Of a DNA stretch of 64,000 bases, positions 16,188-24,244 are shown piece by piece. This DNA comes from Mariprofundus sp. NF (GTDB lineage: Bacteria; Pseudomonadota; Zetaproteobacteria; Mariprofundales; Mariprofundaceae). Where the stretch lies: the NCBI RefSeq assembly GCF_013387455.1, contig NZ_VWNC01000001.1, positions 1 through 64,000 on the forward strand, in the 5' to 3' direction. Within the stretch, counting starts at the first letter, position 1. Each line of letters opens with the position of its first letter. The notes beneath the pieces were generated by a model. It ran no database searches. It saw nothing but the letters and a program-made list of their open reading frames with translations, and was not told the DNA's origin. Made by a program: the position numbers and the translations under genes.

Positions 16188-17118
16188 GGTACTACTTCAC
16201 TGGTATGCCAGTAGTGCTCGCCAGCTTCCCTGGCGTGAAACAACCGATCCCTATCAGATCTGGATATCAGAAATCATGCTGCAGCAGACACAGGTGAAAA
16301 CCGTGTTGCCGCGTTATCGCGGCTGGTTCGAGCTATTCCCAACCTTAGAGGCTCTGGCTGCATCATCTGTAGATGATGTTTTGAAGGCGTGGGAGGGGCT
16401 GGGTTACTATCGCCGTGCCCGCTTTATTCACCGTGCCGCGCAAATGATTGTCTCTGACTTCGAGGGGCAGTTCCCAGCTAATTTTGACGATATTATGAAG
16501 TTGCCCGGCATTGGTCGCTCTACTGCCGGTGCGATTGCATCATTCTGTTTCAATCAATGCACACCTGTGCTCGATGGCAATGTAAAACGGGTACTTAAGC
16601 GTTGGTATGCAGAGCCGGAAGCCCGCGATAAGACCCTCTGGTTGCGGGCTCAGCAGGTTATTGATGGTTCAGGTGACCCTGCCACATGGAATCAGTTGAT
16701 GATGGAGCTGGGGGCGAGCCTCTGCTCTGCCAAATCTCCAAACTGCAGTGACTGCCCAGTACATACATTTTGCGCCTCTGCATTCAGTGTCGATGTTACA
16801 AAAGAGCTGCGTAAACAAGTTCCTGTTGTCGATGTGCACTGGCGAATTCACCTCTTCACCTGTCCTGAGAAAGGCATCTGGCTGACGCAGCGCCCTGATG
16901 CCGGTATCTGGGGTGGCCTCTGGTCGCCACCGATCACTGTGCTGGATGACCGCCCTGATGAAGATCCGACCCATATCCATCAGCTAACCCACCGCCGACT
17001 GCATCTCTACCCGCTTCAATCCGATAGCGATCCGATAGGTGATGGTCGCTGGGTGCCATCAATCGAAGGTTATGCGCTGCCGACCGGAATCCATCACCTG
17101 CTGGATAAAATGATATGA
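16165..17118 (+). CDS. mutY: A/G-specific adenine DNA glycosylase
   Basis: Removes adenine mispaired with 8-oxoguanine. The helix-hairpin-helix (LPGIGRSTAGAI), catalytic E36 (SEIMLQQTQV) and D137 (VLDGNVKRV) and the [4Fe-4S] ligands C187-x6-C194-x2-C197-x5-C203 are all present. A C-terminal NUDIX-like 8-oxoG-recognition domain follows. No ATG lies near the expected start. A TTG at 16165 preceded by AGGATAGG gives a 317-aa protein whose catalytic residues fall one position from E. coli MutY (E37, D138), so I favour it; it overlaps the TonB-like gene by 23 nt. Confidence 0.93.
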   Translation: MFSDRPGKVLLHWYASSARQLPWRETTDPYQIWISEIMLQQTQVKTVLPRYRGWFELFPTLEALAASSVDDVLKAWEGLGYYRRARFIHRAAQMIVSDFEGQFPANFDDIMKLPGIGRSTAGAIASFCFNQCTPVLDGNVKRVLKRWYAEPEARDKTLWLRAQQVIDGSGDPATWNQLMMELGASLCSAKSPNCSDCPVHTFCASAFSVDVTKELRKQVPVVDVHWRIHLFTCPEKGIWLTQRPDAGIWGGLWSPPITVLDDRPDEDPTHIHQLTHRRLHLYPLQSDSDPIGDGRWVPSIEGYALPTGIHHLLDKMI

Positions 17119-18746
17119 AAACAGTTCGTCTTCTTCTGCCTTTTGCTTTTCTACTTTCCCTGGCCACACCTGCTGTCAGTGCAGAGGCTGGCATGGTGGT
17201 CGCTGCTCAGAAGAGCGCTGCAGAAGCTGGTATAAATATGCTGAAGAGAGGCGGTAATGCCTTTGATGCGGCAGCTGCAACGGCACTGGCGCTTGGCGTT
17301 GCTGAACCCGGATCATCCGGTATTGGCGGAGGTGGCTTCTTCCTGCTCTATATCGCCAAAGAGAAGCGTTATGTGATGCTTGATGCGCGCGAGACCTCGC
17401 CCAAACTTGCTGGCAACGGCGAAGTCTATAAGACCCAATCCAGTGTTGATGGGCCACAATCAGCTGGGGTGCCCGGACTGGCGGCTGGTGTCGATCACCT
17501 TGTCTCACGATACGGCAGACTGAATCGAAAAACGGTGACTCAGCCTGCTATTGATCTGGCCAAAGATGGTTTTGAGGTCGGGCCTCGATTGCAATCAATG
17601 CTGAACTGGCGCGGCAAAGCGTTTAATGAGACAGGGCGCAACATCTTTATGTCAGGCCAACAGATCAAACAGGAAGCATTGGCCGATACACTTGTTCGTT
17701 TTGCCAAAGGCGGAGCCGAGGAGTTCTATCGCGGCGAGACTGCCGGGCGACTGATTGCCGATATGAAGCGTGATGGCGGTCTGATTCGTGAAGCTGATAT
17801 GGCCGCTTACCGGGTCATTGAGCGTGAGCCTGTCACGTTTGATTATCAGAACTATCGGGTGATCTCTGCACCACTGCCATCATCCGGTGGTTTAACACTG
17901 GCGCATGTGTTCGGGCAGCTAAAAGATGATGATCTTAAAGGATTGGATCGGGCTGACCGCGTACACCTTCTGGTTGAAACCATGAAACGTGCCTATCGGG
18001 ATCGCAATGCGCATATGGGTGATGCTGATTTCGTTGAGATCCCTGATCTGCTCAGTGCGGATCGTTTGAAACAATTGAGGGCTGGCATCCGTATGGATCG
18101 AGCTACACCAAGCAGCGAGCTTGGCAGCACTACTGATGCCATCGGCGCAGGAACTGATACCACCCATTTCTCGGTGATTGATGCTGAGGGCAACATGGTT
18201 TCTGCCACGCTCTCAATCAACTACGCCTTTGGTTCCGGTTATGTCTCTCCCTCTACCGGTATCTTAATGAATGATGAGATGGACGATTTCGCCACCCGCC
18301 CCGGCAAACCCAATGCCTATGGACTGGTGCAGGGAGTGGCCAATGCCGTAGCGCCGGGTAAACGCATGCTTAGCTCTATGACCCCAACCTTTGTGATCGG
18401 CCCTGATCGCACCTTTATCGTCGGCACCCCCGGCGGCTCGCGCATTATCTCCATGGTGCTGCTCGCATCTCTCGGATTCATGCTTGATGAAGATGCTCCT
18501 GCCGACTGGGTCAATGCTCCACGCTATCACCACCAGTTCCTGCCCGATGTTATCCAGCATGAGCCGAATGCATTCAAGCCGGAACTAACCGCCGAACTTC
18601 AGAGCCGTGGACATGTTTTCAAACCAATGACCCGCCAATACGGCAATATGTATGCGATAGTTCTCGATAGAGAGAGCGGTAAACTCACTGGTCTTGTCGA
18701 TGGACGTGGTGAAGGAAAAGCTGAATCTCTGAATCCAGTCGATTAA
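17115..18746 (+). CDS. ggt: Gamma-glutamyltranspeptidase
   Basis: Periplasmic N-terminal nucleophile enzyme that cleaves the gamma-glutamyl bond of glutathione. A signal peptide (1-23) ends in VSA. The precursor would self-cleave before T349, the nucleophile in DTTHFSV, giving large and small subunits. Substrate-site motifs (PSTGILMNDEMDDF, GTPGGSRI) are intact. The length, 543 aa, is slightly short for the family. Its ATG overlaps the mutY stop (ATGA), so it is the last gene of the operon that starts at 14315. Confidence 0.95.
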   Translation: MKTVRLLLPFAFLLSLATPAVSAEAGMVVAAQKSAAEAGINMLKRGGNAFDAAAATALALGVAEPGSSGIGGGGFFLLYIAKEKRYVMLDARETSPKLAGNGEVYKTQSSVDGPQSAGVPGLAAGVDHLVSRYGRLNRKTVTQPAIDLAKDGFEVGPRLQSMLNWRGKAFNETGRNIFMSGQQIKQEALADTLVRFAKGGAEEFYRGETAGRLIADMKRDGGLIREADMAAYRVIEREPVTFDYQNYRVISAPLPSSGGLTLAHVFGQLKDDDLKGLDRADRVHLLVETMKRAYRDRNAHMGDADFVEIPDLLSADRLKQLRAGIRMDRATPSSELGSTTDAIGAGTDTTHFSVIDAEGNMVSATLSINYAFGSGYVSPSTGILMNDEMDDFATRPGKPNAYGLVQGVANAVAPGKRMLSSMTPTFVIGPDRTFIVGTPGGSRIISMVLLASLGFMLDEDAPADWVNAPRYHHQFLPDVIQHEPNAFKPELTAELQSRGHVFKPMTRQYGNMYAIVLDRESGKLTGLVDGRGEGKAESLNPVD

Positions 18747-18795
18747 GCAGAAGTCTAATTTCCTGCTACACTGGGAATAATCACAGGGAGTAGGG

Positions 18796-19632
18796 ATGTG
18801 CATTATGGAAGGCGTTATTAGTATATTAAGTGGAGTTCCAGATGTTATATGGGCAGCAATCATTGCATCATTCCTTACTTTTATAGGCGTGCTGCTGACT
18901 AACCGCGGAAGCCAACAAAGTTTGGCTATGCAATTAAACCATGACAAAGAAAAGTTTATTTATGATCAGGATATTGCATTAAAAAAAGAAGTCTTTCTTG
19001 AAGCTGCGGAAAAATTCTCACTAAGTCTCGCAACTATTCCAAAAATGGTGAATTTGGAAATAACGATAGAATCTATAAGTCATGATATTGGAGTTCATGG
19101 TCCTTCTGCTGCCAAACTTTATATTATAGCTAAAGAAGAAACCGTTGCTAAAGCGATTGAATTCTCGAACGAATTAAGTGAATCATTCCTCAGTTTGTTC
19201 AAGACTCGAGCCGAACTGATGGATTCAAAAGAAGCAATTTCAATCTATGAGGAAATAATAAAAGGCTCTGAGACTGAGCAGCAAAGAATTCTTTCAATTA
19301 TGAAAGAATTGAATTTACATGGCCACTCTGACTCAAGCAAATGGGATTATTTGAATAATAGTTTTGATACAGAATCAAAAAATATTGAAGAGAAGAAAAA
19401 AACAATTGATAGCTTAAAAAGTGAAATGGATCCGAAGCACATCCAGTTTTCAAAGAGATGTCTGAATGAGTATGCCCGTCTAAGCGTATTACTATCACCA
19501 ATGATAATAGCGGTTCGTTCAGAGCTCCATACGACTGAAAATACAGATGAGTTTACCTCAATAATTAGAGAGTCTATGATTAGAATGCAACATTCTTATG
19601 ATGGGTTTATTAAAGATATTACTGGGAAATAA
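18796..19632 (+). CDS. AT-rich orphan: membrane-anchored helical protein
   Basis: A 278-aa protein with one N-terminal membrane segment (about 18-36, VIWAAIIASFLTFIGVLLT) followed by a long, charged, mostly helical region with coiled-coil character. I recognise no domain. Base composition and codon use (AAA, ATA, TTA, AAT common) are clearly more AT-rich than in the flanking genes, which suggests recent acquisition. The ribosome site GGGAGTAGGG is strong. It lies alone between ggt and the convergent deacetylase gene, with no transposase, att site or toxin/antitoxin partner visible. Similar tethered coiled-coil proteins occur in phage-defence and mobile regions, but nothing here proves that role. 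Confidence 0.7.
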   Translation: MCIMEGVISILSGVPDVIWAAIIASFLTFIGVLLTNRGSQQSLAMQLNHDKEKFIYDQDIALKKEVFLEAAEKFSLSLATIPKMVNLEITIESISHDIGVHGPSAAKLYIIAKEETVAKAIEFSNELSESFLSLFKTRAELMDSKEAISIYEEIIKGSETEQQRILSIMKELNLHGHSDSSKWDYLNNSFDTESKNIEEKKKTIDSLKSEMDPKHIQFSKRCLNEYARLSVLLSPMIIAVRSELHTTENTDEFTSIIRESMIRMQHSYDGFIKDITGK

Positions 19633-19649
19633 GAGGCAGCATACAAGCA

Positions 19650-20597
19650 TTAACAGCTACACATTTCATTTAACACTGCATTCCATCCAGAGGCGAGATT
19701 GGCTCGATTATAACCACCGCCACCAAGGGCGATGATGCGACTCTGGCTGAATTCATCGGCGATTTTGCAGAGGCTGGCAGCGGCGTGGGCGTGAGAGTTT
19801 GGTGTGAAGCGCATGTCGGTGATCGGGTCGCCCTCTATCGAGTCAGCACCGCACTGAAAGATGATTAATTCCGGTTTGAATGCGCGGATAAAGGTTTCTG
19901 CTTCGGGCCAGACTTTCAGGAAATCGGCATCATTCGCTCCGGGTCGCATGGGTAGGTTGAGTTTGCTTCCTTTTGCGCTCCCCTTGCCTGTTTCATCACT
20001 AAAACCGGTGCCGGGGTAGAGGTGGGCGCCATCCTCGTGAACATCAACGAAACATAGATCCGGATCGTCTTCGAAGGCGTAGAAAACACCGTCTCCATGA
20101 TGGGCATCGATATCGACATAAGCGATGCGTTGGGTGTTGTGTTGTGAGCGCAGTGTTTCGATCAGCACTCCTGCATCGTTAAAAGCGCAGAAACCGGCCG
20201 CCATGTTGCGACGGGCGTGATGCAGGCCTGCAATGGGGATGAAGCAACGTTTATGGGTTCCGTTGATGGCCTCTTCGGCTGCTGCCAGCACGGTGCCGAC
20301 CACTGTTGCTGCAGCCTCATAGATGCCTTTGAAGGCGGGGGTATCGCCGTAGTCGAGATAGCCGCTTCCCGATTCGGAGCAGGCGATGACACGATCAACA
20401 TATTCCGGCGTGTGGAAGCGTTCAAGGGCTTGCCGATTCGCCATCACTGGAGCGGTAATCGAAACCCTTTTGTCTAAACCCTGTCTGATTGTCTCCTGCC
20501 AGAAGGCATCCATACGATCAGGCTCGAAGGGGTGGCCTTCGCCGAATCCGTAACGGGCCAGTTGCGGGCCAATATATAGCTGAACACGCTGCTGCAT
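19650..20597 (-). CDS. Histone deacetylase family protein (AcuC/HDAC-like)
   Basis: A 315-aa zinc-dependent deacylase of the arginase/deacetylase fold. Active-site residues are present: HH at 126-127, D164 and H166 (DIDAHHGDG), D252 (CGADSIEGDP) and the transition-state tyrosine Y296 (GGGGYN). Bacterial relatives remove acetyl groups from protein lysines (AcuC on acetyl-CoA synthetase) or from polyamines. An acs gene lies 3.6 kb away on the same strand, which makes Acs a reasonable candidate substrate. It converges on the AT-rich orphan. Confidence 0.92.
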   Translation of the reverse strand: MQQRVQLYIGPQLARYGFGEGHPFEPDRMDAFWQETIRQGLDKRVSITAPVMANRQALERFHTPEYVDRVIACSESGSGYLDYGDTPAFKGIYEAAATVVGTVLAAAEEAINGTHKRCFIPIAGLHHARRNMAAGFCAFNDAGVLIETLRSQHNTQRIAYVDIDAHHGDGVFYAFEDDPDLCFVDVHEDGAHLYPGTGFSDETGKGSAKGSKLNLPMRPGANDADFLKVWPEAETFIRAFKPELIIFQCGADSIEGDPITDMRFTPNSHAHAAASLCKIADEFSQSRIIALGGGGYNRANLASGWNAVLNEMCSC

Positions 20598-20631
20598 GCT
20601 TCTACTATAGACGATTTTGTGCGGTCAGGCT

Positions 20632-20817
20632 TTAAGCCGCAGTAGCGAAAAGGTAACCCCATGCACCGAAGAGCAGAGCAGAGCCGAAGCAGAGGAGGGC
20701 GATCCAGGCCATTGCAAAGACGATACTTTTTCTGCCAAGTTTATGGGCTTTCCAGCCGAACCATGCGGCAAAGCAGCCGATGGGAATGGAGAAGATAAGG
20801 AATAGGGCAAGGACCAT
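20632..20817 (-). CDS. Small two-helix membrane protein
   Basis: A 61-aa reading frame made almost entirely of two hydrophobic helices (LALFLIFSIPIGCFAAWFGW and FAMAWIALLCFGSALLFGAWGYLF). Two other short frames cover the same bases, but only this one has protein-like composition. There is no clear ribosome site. It is just upstream of the deacetylase gene on the same strand. Function unknown. Confidence 0.45.
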   Translation of the reverse strand: MVLALFLIFSIPIGCFAAWFGWKAHKLGRKSIVFAMAWIALLCFGSALLFGAWGYLFATAA

Positions 20818-20905
20818 CCGCGCAGGCTAACCTTCATGGGTCGATTGCCAAGCTACATCTCATCCCTATGCTTCTTGCACGGCATCAATATGCAAAGGAG
20901 CAAAC

Positions 20906-21352
20906 ATGATCAAAAAGCTTCAGACATTGTGGAGAAAGGCTGCGGATACACCCAAGGAGAAGCGCCAGCATGAGGTGTCGCTGGCGGTGACGGCACTGAT
21001 GGTCGAAGTGATGCGCATGGACGGTAAACTTGATGAGGCCGAGCGCAGTGAGATCGTTCTGGCCATTGAGAAGCGCTTTAGCCTCTCTAAAGCTGAGGTG
21101 CATGAGCTGATTGAAGTGGCCGCTATCGAGACTGAACAGGCACTGGATCTGCACCAGTTCACCTCAACTGTGGTGAAATCTTTTTCAACTGATGAGAGAA
21201 AAGAGATCCTCTCTGAACTCTGGTGCGTGGCGATGGCAGATGGTCACGTAGACCCTTATGAAGAGCAGCTGCTGCGCCGTATGGCCGAATTGATGGGGTT
21301 GCATCACAGCCAGTTTATTCAGGCCAAGATTGCTGCCGAACTGATGTTCTAG
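20906..21352 (+). CDS. TerB-family tellurite resistance-like protein
   Basis: A 148-aa all-helical TerB/DjlA-N-type protein. The two repeat motifs are visible: LMVEVMRMDGKLDEAERSEI and ELWCVAMADGHVDPYEEQLL, with the conserved acidic and DG positions that can bind metal. Single TerB proteins outside ter operons are common and have no proven role in tellurite resistance. There are no other ter genes nearby. ATG is preceded by AAAGGAGC. The 120 bp between this gene and the convergent DUF748 gene hold a TTTGG-N5-CCAAA hairpin (21396-21410) and no gene. Confidence 0.85.
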   Translation: MIKKLQTLWRKAADTPKEKRQHEVSLAVTALMVEVMRMDGKLDEAERSEIVLAIEKRFSLSKAEVHELIEVAAIETEQALDLHQFTSTVVKSFSTDERKEILSELWCVAMADGHVDPYEEQLLRRMAELMGLHHSQFIQAKIAAELMF

Positions 21353-21472
21353 GGCTGCCTCCCAAATCAGGGAATCCGGCGTTACTCGTCGTTCATTTGG
21401 ATTTACCAAACTTCACTCCTCGCGCCTTGGCTACCCAAATTTGAAACAGCAGTAGTGCTTAGCGGTTAAGAA

Positions 21473-24220
21473 CTAATTGATTCTATTGAGTGTAACCCAG
21501 ATAGAGGCGATTTCGCGGGCACGATCTTTATCTGTGGGCACAGTAGGGAAAATGCGCCGTTTGCTTATGCCGCGGTGATTGAGAAAACGCTCTATCAGCA
21601 TCAGGCTATATTCAATGCGCTGCATCGACTCCCAGTCGAGACTCTCGCCACTCCATTTCGGATTCAGATCAACAATCAGCGTAGGATCCTCATACATCTT
21701 TTTCAGTACTTTGCGCAGGCGGATACGCTCGTTCAGGGAGAGGTTACCGGACTCATGAAGCCGAATGCGGGTCTCCACAGTCGAGGCGCGCTGTTCAGAG
21801 GCGGCTGAAATGGCGACAGGGTGCAGAGCCAGATCGTGTAGCTTCTTTTGCAGCTCCATACCAAGATTCTCAGCATTAAGTGGTTGACGCTGCCAGACTC
21901 CACTGAGAGGAAGGGTGATTTTAATCTCCCGTTTTTCATTCTCCAGCCTGTGGATCAGATCAATGCTGTTATAACCGACCCGGTTGACCATAGGGTCATT
22001 ATCCGTGACAGCATGTTCAAGCTTCATGCGATAGAGGGACAGTAGCGCATTTCCTTGATACTGCTCTTCCGATACATCCTGTTTGATCTTCAGTGCGGCT
22101 GAAATTCGGCCCTGAATCGGTTTGGGAAAACCTGATGCGACCATCCACTCGCTGAGGAAGAAGGGGGTGGCATTATCAAGGCTGATTGTGCCGAGAAACT
22201 GCTCCGAAGCAGCGAGTGGGCTCCATTGCCCATCGAGTTTGAATGCTCCTCCGCCCATCTTTCCCTCTAATACTATGCTGGAAGCGCTCTGCGGGGATAG
22301 CGAAGCGAGCTGGAGCTCTGCATCTTTCAGCCAGTAGGAGTCCGCTTGTCCGACGCTGATGTGGCCATTTTTCCAGTGGATCTCATCCACCTGCCACTTT
22401 CCGGCGATCAGGTTTTCAGCCCACCACGCCTGCTGCTGGGGCGCTGGCTCGGCGCTACTATTATCTTTCAGGTAGGGCGATAGCGGTTGCAGGGGAGCAA
22501 TATAGTGCCACTTTTCGGCGAGCAGTGATTGAACATGTTGGATGTCGCCAGCTGTGCCGACGGGGCCGAAGGAGGTGGTCACCTTCTCAGCCATCCAGCG
22601 GTTGCCAGCATGGGCGAGAAGCAGGTTTTCGCTGCTGGCTCGGCCATGAAACAGCCATGTTCCATTGTTAAAAGTGGCCCCAATTGTAAGGGCTGCCGCT
22701 CCATCAAGCATTAGAGGGGAGCTCTCTGAACCTTTGAGCGGGATCAGTGGGCGCAGTTGGGTCAGTGGAATATCTGCAGCTTTTATCTTCAGATCCGCAC
22801 CTTCAAAGTGGCCATCCTGCCGCCCAACTTCACCCTGGATACGCCACTTTGCCGCCTCTTCCTGGGTGGTGGCGCTTTTAAGTTTAATATTTTTTATGCC
22901 GGAGCTGGAGAGTGAGCAGCTGCCATTCAGCTCTGAGAGCTGGATGTCTCCTGCGTTGAGTGAAAGCAGTATATTGAGGCCATTAATATCAACTGTGCTG
23001 ATATTGTAGTGCCAGGATTGTGATTGCTGCCTGTTGGCACCGCTCTGTAGCTGAGGTTGGTAGGATATATCAGGTTTTGACAGCATGAGACTGTCGGCTT
23101 CAAATGTCCTCTGGCTGGAATCCATTTTTAGATCACGATAATCCAGCCTTTCGATGCTCCAGTTACTAAGCGACTCATCAGAGAGTGGGGCAAAGGTGAT
23201 TTGATTCAGCGTGCCCTGCTTGCTGCTAAAACGTGAGCCTCTCTCATCACTCTGCCAGAGCAGATCACCATCGAGTGTTGCTCCGATGAGCTGTCGGTTT
23301 TCAATGGCTGGAAGGTGGGAGTTCCATGCATCCAGTTGCCAGGCGATGCTTTGCATGGCGATCTTCAAACCACTGTCTGAGTGGGTTCCCTGCCACTGTA
23401 GTTTAGAAGCGTGCAGAGCCTTCTCCTCATGCTGCTGATCAACTCTTAGCTCACCGAGAAGAGAAACCGTCGCAGATTCGCTGTTTTCTCTCTGCCACTC
23501 CATCTCGCCAGAGAGGAAACCGGAGAGAGGGCCGGGATTTGCCGCTTTAGTCAGCTGAGAGAGATCGATATATCGCCAGTTTACACTACCACTGTTCTCT
23601 CCAGCACCGTCTGCCGATCTAAGCCAGTGAGCCTGAACAGGTGCGCCATTAACACTGGATGTGAGCGTGAGAGAGCGCATCTCGCCAAGCGCCAGTTGTG
23701 AGAGCTGCAGATCAGAGAGGATCAGCGGTGGGTTGGCATCATCATCGTCGAGATAAAGGGCGAGCTCGCCACTATCAACGACTACAGCATGTGTCGCCTG
23801 CCAGATGCGCTGAAGTTGTCTATCCTGCTGCCAGAGATTGAGTTTTTCAGGGCGGTGCAGTTGCGCATGCAGACCCGTGATCTGCATGCTGCCGATCTTC
23901 GGATTTTCACCGGTCAGCTGCTGCGGCTGGGCCCGGATAAGCATGTGATCAATGTTAAGTCTATCGCCATTACGTTTGATGTTGATCTGACGAAGGATCA
24001 GGCCATTGCGCAACAGGTGATAACGCACATCACCGATTTCAACATCTGCACTTTTCGCCCACTTGTAAATTGCCTCTTCGGCCTGTTTCTGGGCCTGAAT
24101 CTGCAGTGAGAGATGCACGGCTACACAGAGCAGCGACAGAATGGCTATCCAGGCCAGATACCAGCGGGCTCCCGGCGGAAAGATGCCTACCGGGTGGCGA
24201 AACAGATGTGCTTTTTTCAG
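21473..24220 (-). CDS. DUF748 / AsmA-like envelope protein
   Basis: A protein of about 915 aa with an N-terminal membrane helix and long beta-rich repeats typical of DUF748/AsmA-like proteins, thought to span the periplasm and move or organise lipids. The first standard start (GTG at 24118) would cut the membrane helix in half. Upstream in frame the codons read a basic stretch then WYLAWIAILSLLCVAV, and no ATG, GTG or TTG occurs before the stop codon. A CTG at 24218-24220 lies 4 nt after GGAGG (24225-24229), so I propose CTG initiation. It follows acs by 24 bp and is probably co-transcribed. Confidence 0.75.
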   Translation of the reverse strand: MKKAHLFRHPVGIFPPGARWYLAWIAILSLLCVAVHLSLQIQAQKQAEEAIYKWAKSADVEIGDVRYHLLRNGLILRQINIKRNGDRLNIDHMLIRAQPQQLTGENPKIGSMQITGLHAQLHRPEKLNLWQQDRQLQRIWQATHAVVVDSGELALYLDDDDANPPLILSDLQLSQLALGEMRSLTLTSSVNGAPVQAHWLRSADGAGENSGSVNWRYIDLSQLTKAANPGPLSGFLSGEMEWQRENSESATVSLLGELRVDQQHEEKALHASKLQWQGTHSDSGLKIAMQSIAWQLDAWNSHLPAIENRQLIGATLDGDLLWQSDERGSRFSSKQGTLNQITFAPLSDESLSNWSIERLDYRDLKMDSSQRTFEADSLMLSKPDISYQPQLQSGANRQQSQSWHYNISTVDINGLNILLSLNAGDIQLSELNGSCSLSSSGIKNIKLKSATTQEEAAKWRIQGEVGRQDGHFEGADLKIKAADIPLTQLRPLIPLKGSESSPLMLDGAAALTIGATFNNGTWLFHGRASSENLLLAHAGNRWMAEKVTTSFGPVGTAGDIQHVQSLLAEKWHYIAPLQPLSPYLKDNSSAEPAPQQQAWWAENLIAGKWQVDEIHWKNGHISVGQADSYWLKDAELQLASLSPQSASSIVLEGKMGGGAFKLDGQWSPLAASEQFLGTISLDNATPFFLSEWMVASGFPKPIQGRISAALKIKQDVSEEQYQGNALLSLYRMKLEHAVTDNDPMVNRVGYNSIDLIHRLENEKREIKITLPLSGVWQRQPLNAENLGMELQKKLHDLALHPVAISAASEQRASTVETRIRLHESGNLSLNERIRLRKVLKKMYEDPTLIVDLNPKWSGESLDWESMQRIEYSLMLIERFLNHRGISKRRIFPTVPTDKDRAREIASIWVTLNRIN

Positions 24221-24244
24221 ATCGCCTCCACGTTTATGCTGCTG

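Noticed and set aside
20906-21352. Tellurite resistance (ter) operon
   Set aside because: Only a single TerB-like protein is present, with no terZACDE genes.
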